Shown: positions 1-8,316, counted from the first letter of the stretch. The stretch: 64,000 bases of DNA from Mycolicibacterium moriokaense (GCF_003347205.1 NZ_QQBJ01000007.1:186001-250000), one strand, 5' to 3'. The notes: a model not told the origin generated them from the letters alone. Program-made: numbers and translations.

Positions 1-160
1 TGATGAACGCGGTGCCGGTGTTCGGCCGCAGCGACAGTTGGGCGATCTGGCCCTCGACCCATACGGTGCCGAGCTTTTCGATCCAATCCTTGACCATCAT
101 CGAGACGGTGCGGACGGGATAGGGGTTGTCCGCGGACTGGCCGCGGTTGGCGTCAGTCAT
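1..160 (-). CDS. xseA: Exodeoxyribonuclease VII large subunit (N-terminal part)
   Basis: Only the first 53 codons lie in the window; the gene runs off the left edge. The reverse-strand translation begins [20 protein letters not shown] and continues into a stretch ending [19 protein letters not shown], which is the start of the OB-fold domain with which XseA binds single-stranded DNA. Exonuclease VII (XseA plus several XseB subunits) degrades single-stranded DNA in the cytoplasm. The ATG at 158-160 is the natural start. The next gene on the same strand ends 21 bp upstream, the arrangement known for Rv1108c/Rv1109c. Identification rests on this short N-terminus plus synteny. Confidence 0.85.
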   Translation of the reverse strand, partial: MTDANRGQSADNPYPVRTVSMMVKDWIEKLGTVWVEGQIAQLSLRPNTGTAFI

Positions 161-181
161 CGTCGCAGCCCGCTCGGGCGC

Positions 182-736
182 TCACCTGGCGGTCGCGCGG
201 GTGATCCTGTTGGCCAGCAGCGTCTGGAACGGGGCACGCGACTTGGTGGAGTCCTCGTAGGCGAGCAGCGCCTCCAGGTCGGCGACCCGCAGCGACGACA
301 ACCGCGCCCGCAACTGGGCCAGCGTCAGGGTCTCGTACTCCAGGCGCGCGACGACCTCCGGCCGGTTGGTCGCGGCGGTCGCCGCGCCGTCGCCGGCCTG
401 CGCCTCGGGTTCGCCGCCGGTGAACAGGGCGAACCGGCCCTCGGTCAGCCGTTCGCCGTCCGAAACGGGGGCAACCGGCGCCTCGCCGGGCAGATCCTCG
501 TCGAACGTCGCCCACTCGGGCTGCTCGTCCTTCGGCGGGAACAGATTCTCCAGCGTCTCGTCGCCCTTGTTGACCAGGTCGGCCACATCCTGCTGCATTC
601 TCATCACGAGGTGAGCGATCTGACTGGCGACGGTCATCGGGTAGGTGAGGATGGTCTGCGGAAGCTTTCGCGTTTCCTCGATGGCGGTAGCCGCCGCTCC
701 TACCAGCAGACGGACCCCATACGGTGCAGTAGCCAT
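182..736 (-). CDS. Lipid droplet-associated protein (Rv1109c-like)
   Basis: This 184-residue protein starts [20 protein letters not shown], with a hydrophobic or amphipathic N-terminal region, then an acidic low-complexity middle (about residues 70-120) and a C-terminal helix-rich part containing [20 protein letters not shown]. The same gene position in M. tuberculosis (Rv1109c, between xseA and ispH) carries a family annotated as lipid droplet-associated; I infer the same here. A longer open frame upstream runs antisense through ispH and is a shadow, so the ATG at 734-736 was chosen. It is divergent from ispH with 54 bp between the starts. No catalytic motif is visible. Confidence 0.8.
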   Translation of the reverse strand: MATAPYGVRLLVGAAATAIEETRKLPQTILTYPMTVASQIAHLVMRMQQDVADLVNKGDETLENLFPPKDEQPEWATFDEDLPGEAPVAPVSDGERLTEGRFALFTGGEPEAQAGDGAATAATNRPEVVARLEYETLTLAQLRARLSSLRVADLEALLAYEDSTKSRAPFQTLLANRITRATAR

Positions 737-777
737 GGGCCCCAGCCTACGGCTGGCCCCGTGACGGCGCGGGTCAG

Positions 778-783
778 TACCCT
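778..783 (+). promoter_or_regulatory. Candidate -10 box for leaderless ispH transcript
   Basis: TACCCT fits the mycobacterial TANNNT -10 pattern and ends 7 nt before the ispH ATG, the spacing expected when transcription begins at the start codon. No convincing -35 is visible. The GGGAG between the box and the ATG could alternatively act as a very close ribosome site. Confidence 0.35.
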
Positions 784-790
784 GGGAGCC

Positions 791-1804
791 ATGCCGCCGA
801 CTGTGAACATGGGGATTCCGGGCGCCTCCAGCTCGGCTGCTGGTGGCAGCCCGAACAGCCCCGCGGGCAAGCGGGTGCTGCTCGCCGAGCCCCGCGGATA
901 CTGCGCGGGTGTCGACCGCGCCGTCGAGACCGTCGAGCGGGCGTTGGCCAAGCACGGCGCGCCGGTCTACGTGCGTCACGAGATCGTGCACAACCGGCAC
1001 GTGGTGGACACCCTGGCCAAGGCCGGCGCGGTGTTCGTCGACGAAACAGACGAGGTGCCCGAGGGTGCCATCGTGGTGTTCTCCGCGCACGGTGTCGCCC
1101 CGACGGTGCACGTCTCGGCCAAGGAGCGCCGGCTGCAGGTGATCGATGCCACGTGCCCGTTGGTCACCAAGGTGCACAACGAGGCCAAGCGATTCGCGCG
1201 CGACGACTACGACATCCTGCTGATCGGTCACGAGGGCCACGAAGAGGTCGTCGGCACGGCGGGCGAGGCCCCTGACCACGTGCAGCTCGTCGACGGGCCG
1301 GACGCCGTGGACGACGTTGTGGTCCGCGACGAGAACAAGGTGATCTGGCTGTCGCAGACGACGCTCTCGGTCGACGAGACGATGGAGACCGTGCGGCGGC
1401 TCAAGGAGAAGTTCCCGACGCTGCAGGACCCGCCCAGCGACGACATCTGTTATGCCACCCAGAACCGCCAGGTCGCGGTCAAGGCGATGGCGCCGGAGTG
1501 CCAGCTGGTGATCGTGGTCGGCTCGCGCAACTCGTCGAACTCGGTGCGGCTGGTCGAGGTGGCGCTGAACGCCGGCTCGCAGGCCGCCCATCTTGTCGAT
1601 TACGCCGATGACGTCGAGCCGGCGTGGCTGGACGGTGTCACCACGGTGGGCGTCACCTCGGGAGCCTCGGTGCCCGAGATCCTGGTTCGCGGTGTGTTGG
1701 AGCGGCTGGCCGAGCACGGCTTCGAGACTGTGCAGCCGGTGACCACAGCCAACGAGACGCTGGTGTTCGCCCTGCCCCGGGAGATCCGCCCGGCCCGCAA
1801 TTAG
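791..1804 (+). CDS. ispH: 4-hydroxy-3-methylbut-2-enyl diphosphate reductase
   Basis: IspH (LytB) is the last enzyme of the MEP isoprenoid pathway and reduces HMBPP to IPP and DMAPP with a 4Fe-4S cluster. The 337-residue product has the three cluster cysteines in their usual contexts: [14 protein letters not shown] (C38), [11 protein letters not shown] (C121) and [11 protein letters not shown] (C220), plus the family motif SAHGVAP. The residues before [10 protein letters not shown] form an Ala/Gly/Ser-rich extension, common in actinobacteria. The open frame extends far upstream, but that part is antisense to the neighbouring gene, so the ATG at 791 is taken. Synteny matches Rv1110. It converges on the DUF6542 gene with a palindromic repeat between them. 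Confidence 0.97.
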   Translation: MPPTVNMGIPGASSSAAGGSPNSPAGKRVLLAEPRGYCAGVDRAVETVERALAKHGAPVYVRHEIVHNRHVVDTLAKAGAVFVDETDEVPEGAIVVFSAHGVAPTVHVSAKERRLQVIDATCPLVTKVHNEAKRFARDDYDILLIGHEGHEEVVGTAGEAPDHVQLVDGPDAVDDVVVRDENKVIWLSQTTLSVDETMETVRRLKEKFPTLQDPPSDDICYATQNRQVAVKAMAPECQLVIVVGSRNSSNSVRLVEVALNAGSQAAHLVDYADDVEPAWLDGVTTVGVTSGASVPEILVRGVLERLAEHGFETVQPVTTANETLVFALPREIRPARN

Positions 1805-1817
1805 CGGCTTTTGCCGC
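1804..1817. terminator. Short GC hairpin after ispH
   Basis: GCGGC, a TTTT loop, then GCCGC form a perfect 5-bp hairpin directly at the ispH stop codon. There is no following T-tract. It may work with the larger palindrome next to it as a bidirectional stop between the convergent genes. Confidence 0.35.
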
Positions 1818-1898
1818 GCGAACAGACGCAAAGTCGCGCGAAAGGCCGCGAAATCATGCGAGTTCGCGTTCCCCTACCTGCGGTGGGGGCCAGCTCGC
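1818..1898 (+). repeat. Intergenic palindromic repeat, copy A (long form)
   Basis: This copy reads GCGAACAGACGC at its left end and has the inner right arm TGCGAGTTCGCGT. After that GCGT it carries TCCCCTACCTGCGGTG and related bases before closing with CTCGC. Copies B (11968-12049) and C (18371-18452) share this layout and the same inserted segment; copies D and E are 60-bp forms without the insert. It fills the gap between the convergent ispH and DUF6542 genes. A role as bidirectional terminator or a small mobile repeat is inference. Confidence 0.7.
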
Positions 1899-1906
1899 GG
1901 CGGGAC

Positions 1907-3001
1907 TCAGACGTCGTACTCCCAGGCCTCGGCCTGGTGCCTGGACGCGCGCGGCCTGGCCCGATATTGCGGACGCTGCTCTTCGTCGTCGGCGCCGCGA
2001 TACCGCACCCGCGAAATCGGGTGGTGGGTGCCGTTGCCGTTGGACCCGTTCGCCCCGTTGGACCCGTTGCTGCCGTGCGGCTCGAACGGCTCGAAGCCGT
2101 CGAACCGACTGTGCCGATCGGGCCGATCGGGCCGTTGGTAGGGCGACCGACGCTCGGTCGGCGGCGGCTGCTTGCGGGGTTCGCGCGTCGACGAGGACCG
2201 CGGCCGGCGGCGCGGTTCGGCGGGCGGCACCGTCGGATCCATACTCCGGCGGGCGGGGCGGGGACGACGCGGCCGCTCGACGACGGGTTCGATGATCTCG
2301 GTCTCCGGCGGCCGGGTGTGTCGCGAGCGCGACGGCTGGGCACGCTTGACCGGCCGGGCACCGCGCTCCCTGGCCGCGGCCGTTCTACCTGTCCTGGCGC
2401 TCCTGTCGATCGAATGCTGCCTGCTGCGGCGCGGGGGCGGCTCGTCGTCGCCGGCGTCGTCGTCATCACTCTCGCGCGCCATCAGCCCGGAGAGCTTGGC
2501 CGTCATTGCCGAGAGCCGGCCCTCGGACGGCGTCTTCGCAGGCGCGGCGCTGGCCGCGGAACGGCGCATCGACATGCCCAGGTACCAGCGGATGAGGCCG
2601 ATCAGCAGCACGATCGCCGAGGTGAAGAACATCAGCGGGAAACGCTCGATCAGCGGATAGCCGCAGTTGATGAGCAGGTCCTTCAGGCCGTCGATCGACC
2701 CCTTGTGAAAGAGGAAGTAGGCGCCGGGCACCGTGACGAACAGGATCAGTGGAGGCTGGATCACCGCGGTGAAGACACCGGTCTGACGCACGGCAACGAC
2801 GGCGGCCACGCACCCGAGTGCGTAGGCGACAGCAAACGCGAAGGTCAGTTCCTGGCCGCCGGAACCGGCGTCGAAGGCGAAGCCGATGGTGGTGAATGTC
2901 ACCGCGAGGAGCAGCGCCCCCCACGACGGCACACCGGGGACGGTGGGAATCATGGAGCGATGCTCGGCCGCGACCGCAGACCTCGCACGCTGTCCTGACA
3001 C
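1907..3001 (-). CDS. DUF6542-type membrane protein with long disordered tail (Rv1111c-like)
   Basis: The N-terminal third has about four hydrophobic membrane segments (for example PSWGALLLAVTFTTIGF, then FAVAYALGCVAAVVAV and PLILFVTVPGAYFLF). The remaining part, from about residue 180, is a charged, Arg/Pro-rich, probably cytoplasmic and disordered tail ending in a run of NGSNG-type repeats. The longest frame would begin at 3133 but would overlap the start of the divergent ychF. The GTG at 2999-3001 (MSGQRARSAVAAEHRS) fits the family's usual N-terminus and was chosen. The place between ispH and ychF matches Rv1111c. Function is unknown. Confidence 0.75.
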   Translation of the reverse strand: MSGQRARSAVAAEHRSMIPTVPGVPSWGALLLAVTFTTIGFAFDAGSGGQELTFAFAVAYALGCVAAVVAVRQTGVFTAVIQPPLILFVTVPGAYFLFHKGSIDGLKDLLINCGYPLIERFPLMFFTSAIVLLIGLIRWYLGMSMRRSAASAAPAKTPSEGRLSAMTAKLSGLMARESDDDDAGDDEPPPRRSRQHSIDRSARTGRTAAARERGARPVKRAQPSRSRHTRPPETEIIEPVVERPRRPRPARRSMDPTVPPAEPRRRPRSSSTREPRKQPPPTERRSPYQRPDRPDRHSRFDGFEPFEPHGSNGSNGANGSNGNGTHHPISRVRYRGADDEEQRPQYRARPRASRHQAEAWEYDV

Positions 3002-3084
3002 ACGTTGACCGTACCGGCTTGAGCTGGAAGTGGCTGCCAGCGGACGCGGGCGTGCCTGCGGTTGTCTCCTAGACTTGGCTGTCT

Positions 3085-4164
3085 GTGAGCTTGAATCTGG
3101 GAATCGTCGGGTTGCCGAATGTCGGGAAGTCAACGCTCTTCAACGCCCTGACGCGCAACAACGTACTGGCCGCCAACTATCCGTTCGCGACGATCGAGCC
3201 GAACGAGGGTGTGGTGCCACTGCCCGATCCGCGGCTGGACGAGCTCGCGAAAATGTTTGATTCGGAAAAGACTGTGCATGCGCCGGTGACGTTCGTCGAC
3301 ATCGCGGGAATTGTCAAAGGCGCCTCCGAAGGCGCAGGTCTGGGCAACAAATTTCTCGCAAACATTCGCGAGAGCGATGCGATCTGCCAAGTGGTTCGCG
3401 TCTTCACCGACGACGACGTCGCCCACGTCGACGGCCGAATCGACCCGAAGTCGGACATCGAGGTGATCGAAACCGAGCTGATCCTTGCCGACCTGCAAAC
3501 GTTGGAGCGGGCGGTGCCGCGGCTGGAGAAAGAGGCCCGCACGCACAAGGACCGCCGCCCCGCCTTCGAGGCCGCCCAGGCGGCTCAGGAGATTCTGAAC
3601 GGCGACAAGACGCTGTTCGCCGCGGGGCAGTCGGTCGACACCGGCCTGTTGCGCGAGCTGAACCTGTTGACGACGAAGCCTTTCCTCTATGTCTTCAACG
3701 CCGACGAGGCGGTGCTGACCGACGCCGAGCGTCTCGCGTCGTTGCGCGAGATGGTCGCCCCGGCCGACGCGGTGTTCCTCGACGCGAAGATCGAAGCCGA
3801 GTTGCAGGAACTCGACGACGAGTCCGCCGCCGAATTGCTGGAGTCGATCGGCCAGACCGAGCGGGGGCTCGACGCGCTGGCCCGGGCCGGCTTCCACACG
3901 CTGCGGCTGCAGACGTTCCTCACCGCGGGGCCCAAGGAGTCACGGGCCTGGACCATCCATCAGGGCGACACCGCGCCCAAGGCCGCCGGGGTCATCCACA
4001 CCGACTTCGAGAAGGGCTTCATCAAGGCCGAGATCGTGTCCTACGACGATCTGATGGAGGCCGGTTCGATGGCCGCCGCCAAGGCCGCGGGCAAGGTGCG
4101 GATGGAAGGCAAGGACTACGTGATGACCGACGGCGACGTCGTCGAGTTCCGCTTCAACGTCTAA
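3085..4164 (+). CDS. ychF: Redox-regulated ATPase YchF (Obg family)
   Basis: This is a universally conserved P-loop NTPase of the Obg/OLA1 family that binds ribosomes and prefers ATP. The 359-residue product is the normal length. It has the G1 loop GLPNVGKSTLFNAL (residues 9-22), the G3 region DIAGIVKGASEGAG, and an altered G4 with FNADE in place of NKxD, typical of the ATP-preferring YchF branch. A C-terminal TGS domain covers roughly the last 85 residues (HTDFEKGFIKAEIVSYDD). The GTG start at 3085 gives MSLNLGIVGLPN, the family N-terminus. It is divergent from the DUF6542 gene and corresponds to Rv1112. Confidence 0.97.
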   Translation: MSLNLGIVGLPNVGKSTLFNALTRNNVLAANYPFATIEPNEGVVPLPDPRLDELAKMFDSEKTVHAPVTFVDIAGIVKGASEGAGLGNKFLANIRESDAICQVVRVFTDDDVAHVDGRIDPKSDIEVIETELILADLQTLERAVPRLEKEARTHKDRRPAFEAAQAAQEILNGDKTLFAAGQSVDTGLLRELNLLTTKPFLYVFNADEAVLTDAERLASLREMVAPADAVFLDAKIEAELQELDDESAAELLESIGQTERGLDALARAGFHTLRLQTFLTAGPKESRAWTIHQGDTAPKAAGVIHTDFEKGFIKAEIVSYDDLMEAGSMAAAKAAGKVRMEGKDYVMTDGDVVEFRFNV

Positions 4165-5202
4165 ACCGACCGCCGCCTGCTCAAATACGGCGCCATGCGC
4201 GCCGGCGGACCCTGCGATTCCAGCGCCATCCGGCATGGGCTTTGGATGATGTGGAAACAAGAGCCCGGGTGCATCCCGAGACGTGGGCCGAAGGCTCCCT
4301 TTCATTTTCGGGCAACGGTTCGTGAGCGCCAAAAGGGGCAGTGCCGACTGAAAGTCGACGCGAATCCGTCGGCGCGCGAGTGCCATTTCATGGCGCGACG
4401 GTGAAAGACCCACTGCTCAGCGGGCCCACCGCGTCCTCGCAGGATGCGCTCACGGGGGGTTTCAACCTGCAGCACTTGGGAATATGTGATTGATTACCTC
4501 CCGACGTGCGACGTCGCCACCGCTAGTCATTGAGGCCGGCGACGCATCGCCTTGGGGTCAGGTGGTTTGTTTATTCACGAGCAAACACGAAAATAACCTA
4601 ATAATGCCATTCACATAAGGGAACAAATAAATGCTGTCCGGTAGGAATAATAGCTCAGCGAGTCGGCTGAAACGAAAACAAATATTAATGGCTTCCGATT
4701 GGAATCCCAATCACAAGTACATTCAACAATGTCCTGAATGCGATGGCGTACACGAAACGCAGAGGCGGGACGACGAATATTGTATTCAATGTAAGGAGAA
4801 AAAGTCCTCGGCGGGTGATCCGGCGGCATAAGCCCCCAAGCATCGACCCTCGGGTTTCTGACGGTCGCAGCCATCAGTCTCGCCTGGCTTGCTGCTCGTG
4901 CCCGCATGCAGATGTGGCAGTGTTTTAGTGCCGTAGCCATGCGTTCTGCTCAATCCCGTCGGCGCCGCACGGTTCTTCCGCGGCGAGACGACGCCAAGCT
5001 GCGGAAAACCGGACCGGCAAGCCGGGAATCGGTAATAGCCATCTTCCGAGTTGTTCGCCGATCGGATAATTGCAAACGCACAAAGTTTGGCTCCACCGAT
5101 GCTTGTCAATTGGGCGAATCTGTTGTTTTCGCTCTCAGACGAGGTGAGAATTTCAAGTGGCCCGGAAGGCCAAATTTCGCCCAGTAGTCAAGGAGGCCGG
5201 AA
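4165..5202. other. Kilobase gap after ychF containing a low-GC island
   Basis: No ordinary gene is visible here apart from the small ORF at 4631-4831. From about 4555 to 4800 the sequence becomes clearly AT-rich compared with its neighbours, with runs such as AACACGAAAATAACC. Composition then climbs back towards the local norm by 5200. Open frames at 4195-4404 and 4906-5187 lack family resemblance or good start signals. A small inverted repeat, TGGCC (5158-5162) and GGCCA (5168-5172), lies 30 bp before the next gene. The composition suggests acquired or decayed DNA. Confidence 0.6.
4631..4831 (+). CDS. Small zinc-ribbon-like hypothetical protein
   Basis: This open frame encodes 66 residues from the ATG at 4631, or 47 residues from the ATG at 4688 (MASDWNPNHKYIQQ). 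It contains two CxxC pairs, CPEC and CIQC, separated by 16 residues, a spacing compatible with a zinc ribbon. AAGGG sits about 9 nt before the 4631 ATG, a plausible ribosome site; the inner ATG has none. The region is markedly AT-rich, unlike nearby genes, which suggests transfer. I do not recognise a family. It could be a real small DNA- or protein-binding factor or a remnant. Confidence 0.4.
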   Translation: MLSGRNNSSASRLKRKQILMASDWNPNHKYIQQCPECDGVHETQRRDDEYCIQCKEKKSSAGDPAA

Positions 5203-5514
5203 ATGACCATCGTCTCGCTAGTAACGGTCCATCCAAACCCTGGCGTCAGTTGGGATGATGTGCAGAAGCAACTCAAGAAGGCCAACGATCTCGCGCGTAA
5301 GCACGGCGCCGAAAATGTCACGACCCTGGTGACCATGGTCGGCGGCGATGCGACGAACACCATCGGCATTCTTTCCACTGCCGAAGACTGGTCGCGGTAT
5401 GGCCAGATTCAGGACGCGTTGATGAAGGATGCCGAGATGCAGGCACTGCTCGTCGAGGGTGCCCAAATCGCCACCTGGCAGACCTACGTCAGCCAGACAA
5501 TCCCAGACCTCTGA
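5203..5514 (+). CDS. Conserved hypothetical protein, ABM-like fold suspected
   Basis: The 103-residue product begins MTIVSLVTVHPNPGVSWDDV. The alternation of strands and helices (TIVSLVTV, WDDVQKQLKKANDLARKHG, NVTTLVTMVGG) resembles dimeric alpha/beta-barrel (ABM/NIPSNAP-type) proteins, but no catalytic residue is obvious. A very strong ribosome site, AAGGAGG, lies 7 nt before the ATG and fixes the start. No signal peptide or membrane segment is present. A perfect 12-bp hairpin follows the stop, so it is probably a single-gene transcript. The function is not known. Confidence 0.7.
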   Translation: MTIVSLVTVHPNPGVSWDDVQKQLKKANDLARKHGAENVTTLVTMVGGDATNTIGILSTAEDWSRYGQIQDALMKDAEMQALLVEGAQIATWQTYVSQTIPDL

Positions 5515-5529
5515 CGTCAGACGTCGATT

Positions 5530-5561
5530 CCGATTGTATGAAACAGCGCTCATACAATCGG
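5530..5561 (+). terminator. Hairpin after the ABM-like gene
   Basis: A perfect 12-bp inverted repeat (CCGATTGTATGA at 5530-5541 and its complement at 5550-5561) with an 8-nt loop begins 15 nt after the stop codon. There is no U-tract, as is common for mycobacterial intrinsic terminators. Confidence 0.65.
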
Positions 5562-5689
5562 CGGACCGCTGCGGCCAGACGCGCCTGCCGTCGCCTACGT
5601 ACCTTTGGTCGCTTCCGGGTTTACTGGCTCTTGCCTCCGCCCCCGCCATGGGTCATGGTCTGAAGTAAGCATTTGATCGGGGAAGGGCC

Positions 5690-6013
5690 ATGGCGACATC
5701 ACCTGAGGCGTTCGAGCGCCACGCTTCTCAGCTCGATCAGCGCGCGCAGAATCTCGCCCGCCGCGAGGCCGAGATCGAGCAGCGCGAGTGGCTCGCCGAC
5801 GAGCGCGAAAAGATCGCCGACGAGCGCGAGAAGACGGCCGACGAACGCGAAGGTGCGACGGCGGAGCGGGAACGCGAGCGCATGGTCCGCGAAACGGACC
5901 GCGAACGGCGCCAGGAGGCTGGTTTGCGGCGGGATTTCGCCGAAGTCGCCCGCGAGAATGCCGAGATCGCGCGTGAGATGTCCGTAACGGAAAACCAACT
6001 GAGCGACGACTGA
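5690..6013 (+). CDS. Coiled-coil hypothetical protein with DERE repeats
   Basis: The 107-residue protein is almost entirely charged and helical. After MATSPEAFERHASQLDQRAQ it carries successive heptad-like units (ADEREKIADEREKTADEREG), then long Arg/Glu runs, ending in SVTENQLSDD. This predicts one continuous coiled coil with no membrane segment or enzyme motif. The ATG at 5690 follows a purine-rich GGGGAAGGG. The methyltransferase gene starts 35 bp downstream with its own -10-like box. Similar low-complexity proteins occur in mycobacteria, but I cannot name a function. Confidence 0.65.
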   Translation: MATSPEAFERHASQLDQRAQNLARREAEIEQREWLADEREKIADEREKTADEREGATAERERERMVRETDRERRQEAGLRRDFAEVARENAEIAREMSVTENQLSDD

Positions 6014-6048
6014 TCATTCGCGCCGGCGATGCGACGTAGCATTCCGTG

Positions 6049-6795
6049 GTGAGTTTCGACGTGCCGCCACAGGCCTATGCCCGTTTCATGGGCCGGTATG
6101 CGGAACCCCTCGCGAAAGTCTTTACGGCGTTCGCCGGCGTTGACCCCGGCGACAGGGCGCTGGACGTGGGATGTGGGCCCGGCGCGCTGACGGCGCATCT
6201 GCGCTCGGTTGGCGCCGATGTCTGCGCGATCGACCCGTCGGCGCCGTTCGTCGACGCCGTCAAGGAACGGTTCCCAGGCATCAACGCGTGTGAAGGCACT
6301 GCCGAGGAATTGCCATACGACACAGCGGCTTTCGATGTCGCCCTCGCGCAGTTGGTGGTCCATTTCATGACCGATCCGGTGGCCGGTCTTCGGCAGATGG
6401 CGCGGGTGACTCGGCGCGGGGGTGTCGTCGCGGCGTGCGTGTGGGACGGTCCGACCGGTGCGCTGGCGCCGTTCTGGGATGTGGTCCACGCCATCGACCC
6501 CGACGCGCAGGACGAAGCGCTGCTCTCCGGTGCGCACGGAGGCCACCTCACCGAACTGTTCGAAGCCGCCGGCCTCGACGGGGTGTCGGAGGACTCGATC
6601 GCCGTCGACGTCGTTCACCCGACATTCGAGGAGTGGTGGGAGCCTTACACCTTCGGTGTCGGACCCGCCGGGGACTATGTCCAGCGACTCGACGACGCCG
6701 GACGCGCACGGCTGGAGTCGGCGGCTCGCGAACGTCTGGGCGGCGGGCCGTTCACCGTCACCGCGACGGCATGGGCCGCCCGCGGCACGGCGTGA
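6049..6795 (+). CDS. Class I SAM-dependent methyltransferase
   Basis: The 248-residue protein has the Rossmann-type SAM-binding motif I ALDVGCGPGALTAHL (about residues 38-52), an acidic residue ending strand 2 (VCAIDPSAPFVDAVKERFPG), and the motif IV region YDTAAFDVALAQLVVHFM followed by DPVAGLRQMARVTRRGGVV. This is the ubiquinone/menaquinone or small-molecule methyltransferase type (Methyltransf_11); the acceptor cannot be told. GTG codons occur at 6046 and 6049. A -10-like TAGCAT (6037-6042) ends 6 nt before 6049, which would give a leaderless message, so 6049 was chosen. It converges on the HNH gene. Confidence 0.85.
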   Translation: MSFDVPPQAYARFMGRYAEPLAKVFTAFAGVDPGDRALDVGCGPGALTAHLRSVGADVCAIDPSAPFVDAVKERFPGINACEGTAEELPYDTAAFDVALAQLVVHFMTDPVAGLRQMARVTRRGGVVAACVWDGPTGALAPFWDVVHAIDPDAQDEALLSGAHGGHLTELFEAAGLDGVSEDSIAVDVVHPTFEEWWEPYTFGVGPAGDYVQRLDDAGRARLESAARERLGGGPFTVTATAWAARGTA

Positions 6796-6809
6796 GCCCG
6801 ACGGAGCGC

Positions 6810-6878
6810 TCCTTTCGCCCAGGGTGCACACAGGGCGGAATCTCGCGAGTTTTTTCGCCGACGCTGCACACTCGGCGA
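6810..6878. terminator. Paired hairpins between convergent methyltransferase and HNH genes
   Basis: Two stem-loops are visible: CGCCC with GGGCG around a loop containing TGCACAC, and TCGCCGA with TCGGCGA around a loop that again contains TGCACAC. Between them CTCGCGAG is followed by TTTTTT. The arrangement suits a bidirectional terminator. Confidence 0.5.
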
Positions 6879-7232
6879 CTAACCGGCGTCGGCGGCCAGG
6901 CTCTGGTTGATCTCCGCCAGACGCACCAGGAAACGGCCCTCGTCCAGCTTCTTGCGGCGCATCCAGCTGGTCACCTCGGTGTTGCACTTGCTGGTGTTGC
7001 AGGATCGGCAGCAGGGCACCACGTTGGCGAGTTCGTAGCGCCCGCCGCGCGAAATCGCCAGCACGCAGTCCTTTTGCAGCGGCTTTCCCGTCACCCCGCA
7101 GTAGGCGCATCCGCCCCACGCCGACTTGAGCGCCGCCCATTGGGCGTCGCTGAGATCCTGCACTTTCGCCGCGATCCGGCGCCTGCGACGACGCGCATAC
7201 CTTGCCGCACGTGCAGGGCTTCGGGATGGCAC
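6879..7232 (-). CDS. HNH-fold nuclease-like protein
   Basis: The 117-residue protein has a basic N-terminus and an HNH-type core. CAYCG and CRSCN are the two zinc CxxC pairs, and the ISRGGRYELANVVP segment holds the conserved Gly-Gly and Asn. The first catalytic histidine, normally in DH after the second strand, appears as KDC here, so the usual D-H pair reads D-C. I recall the same variant in other actinobacterial members, so it may be a subfamily feature; catalytic activity is uncertain. The start is GTG at 7230-7232. No toxin, methylase or phage gene is adjacent. Confidence 0.7.
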   Translation of the reverse strand: MPSRSPARAARYARRRRRRIAAKVQDLSDAQWAALKSAWGGCAYCGVTGKPLQKDCVLAISRGGRYELANVVPCCRSCNTSKCNTEVTSWMRRKKLDEGRFLVRLAEINQSLAADAG

Positions 7233-7347
7233 GGCCCGAATTATCGCGGGTCATGAGCCCGCCGAGCGGCGACGACGACGGTGTGTCGCGGCTGGTCAGT
7301 CGGGATTGCTTCGATGCATCCGCCGACGATGAGGCAGAATCGCGCTG

Positions 7348-8316
7348 GTGAGCATGCCGCCGCCACGCCCAGGGCAGCCCGGCCGGCAGGGCAGGGACAA
7401 CCCGCATCAGGACCCGGCAACGCGCAAGATTCCGCGTCCGGGCAGGCCGCCGGAGCCACCCACCGAGCAGATCCGCGCGCGCCGACAACCTCCAGACGCC
7501 GCGCCCACCGAGAAGCTCCGGCGCCCGCCACCGCCGCCGCCGATGCCGGTCGCGACCGCAGCCGAGCCGCGGGCCGTCAAGCAGCGCCGCGGCAAGGGGT
7601 TCTTCAACAAGCAGTCGATCATCCTGATCGCCGTCATCGTCGTCGCGCTGATCGCCGGCGGCCTGGCCGGCGCCGAGCTCTATGCCCGCCACCGCGCCGA
7701 CGGCGTCCTTGTCGAGGTTGCCGAATGCGTTGTGCAAGACGGCGTCTCGATTTCCTACGGGGTGAATCCGCCGTTCCTGTGGCAACACATCACGGGTCAC
7801 TACACCAACATCTCGGTGTCCACCGCCGGGCACCGGGTGCAGGAAGCGTCCGGGATGACGGCCGACGTGACGGTTTCGGACGTGCGGCTACACGAGACCG
7901 CGGACTCGAAGGGGACGATCGGGTCGCTGACGGCCACACTGGACTGGAAGTCCGCAGGCATCAAGGACACGCTGGCCGCCAACCTTCCCGCGGTCGGCAG
8001 CATGATCACCGGCGTGCGCACCGACCCGGCGGCGGGCACCATCATCGTCGACGCCGGCGAGAACAGCGTCACGGCCAAACCCGTCGTCACCGACGGCGAC
8101 CTCAACCTGGACGTCCTCGAGGTCAACGGCCCGCTGCCCAAGGACGCGGTGCAGTCCGCGTTGAACGACCTGACCAAGAAGCTCAACGACAACTATCCGC
8201 TGGGGATTCACGCCGACAGCGTGGAGGTCACCGACACCGGCGTCGTCGGGAAATTCTCCAGCCAGGACGCGACGATCCCCAAGGCGGACGCCAACCCCTG
8301 CTTCGCGCGGCTGTAG
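7348..8316 (+). CDS. DUF2993 (LmeA-like) envelope protein with Pro-rich N-terminus
   Basis: Residues 1-80 are Pro/Arg-rich and cytoplasmic. One transmembrane helix follows (SIILIAVIVVALIAGGLAG, about 92-110), and the rest is an extracytoplasmic DUF2993 domain with its repeated strand pattern (GVNPPFLWQHITGHYTNISV, then DVTVSDVRL). DUF2993 includes LmeA, which acts in lipomannan elongation, but this paralogue's role is unknown. The GTG start at 7348 was preferred because a second longer frame is a shadow. Two cysteines, one near the start of the domain and one near the end (NPCFARL), could form a disulfide. It converges with the Ddn-like gene, 5 bp apart. Confidence 0.75.
   Translation: MSMPPPRPGQPGRQGRDNPHQDPATRKIPRPGRPPEPPTEQIRARRQPPDAAPTEKLRRPPPPPPMPVATAAEPRAVKQRRGKGFFNKQSIILIAVIVVALIAGGLAGAELYARHRADGVLVEVAECVVQDGVSISYGVNPPFLWQHITGHYTNISVSTAGHRVQEASGMTADVTVSDVRLHETADSKGTIGSLTATLDWKSAGIKDTLAANLPAVGSMITGVRTDPAAGTIIVDAGENSVTAKPVVTDGDLNLDVLEVNGPLPKDAVQSALNDLTKKLNDNYPLGIHADSVEVTDTGVVGKFSSQDATIPKADANPCFARL

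Noticed and set aside
182-1831. 549-codon reverse-strand open frame across ispH
   Set aside because: Only the first third by position (182-736) matches a protein family; the rest is antisense to ispH and reflects high GC.
4195-4404. 69-codon frame after ychF
   Set aside because: No recognisable start signal or homology-like motif; left as non-coding.
4906-5187. 93-codon frame before the ABM-like gene
   Set aside because: No ribosome site, no family resemblance, Arg-rich shadow-like composition.
5737-7833. 698-codon reverse frame
   Set aside because: Antisense to the coiled-coil and methyltransferase genes and out of frame with the HNH gene; composition typical of shadow frames.
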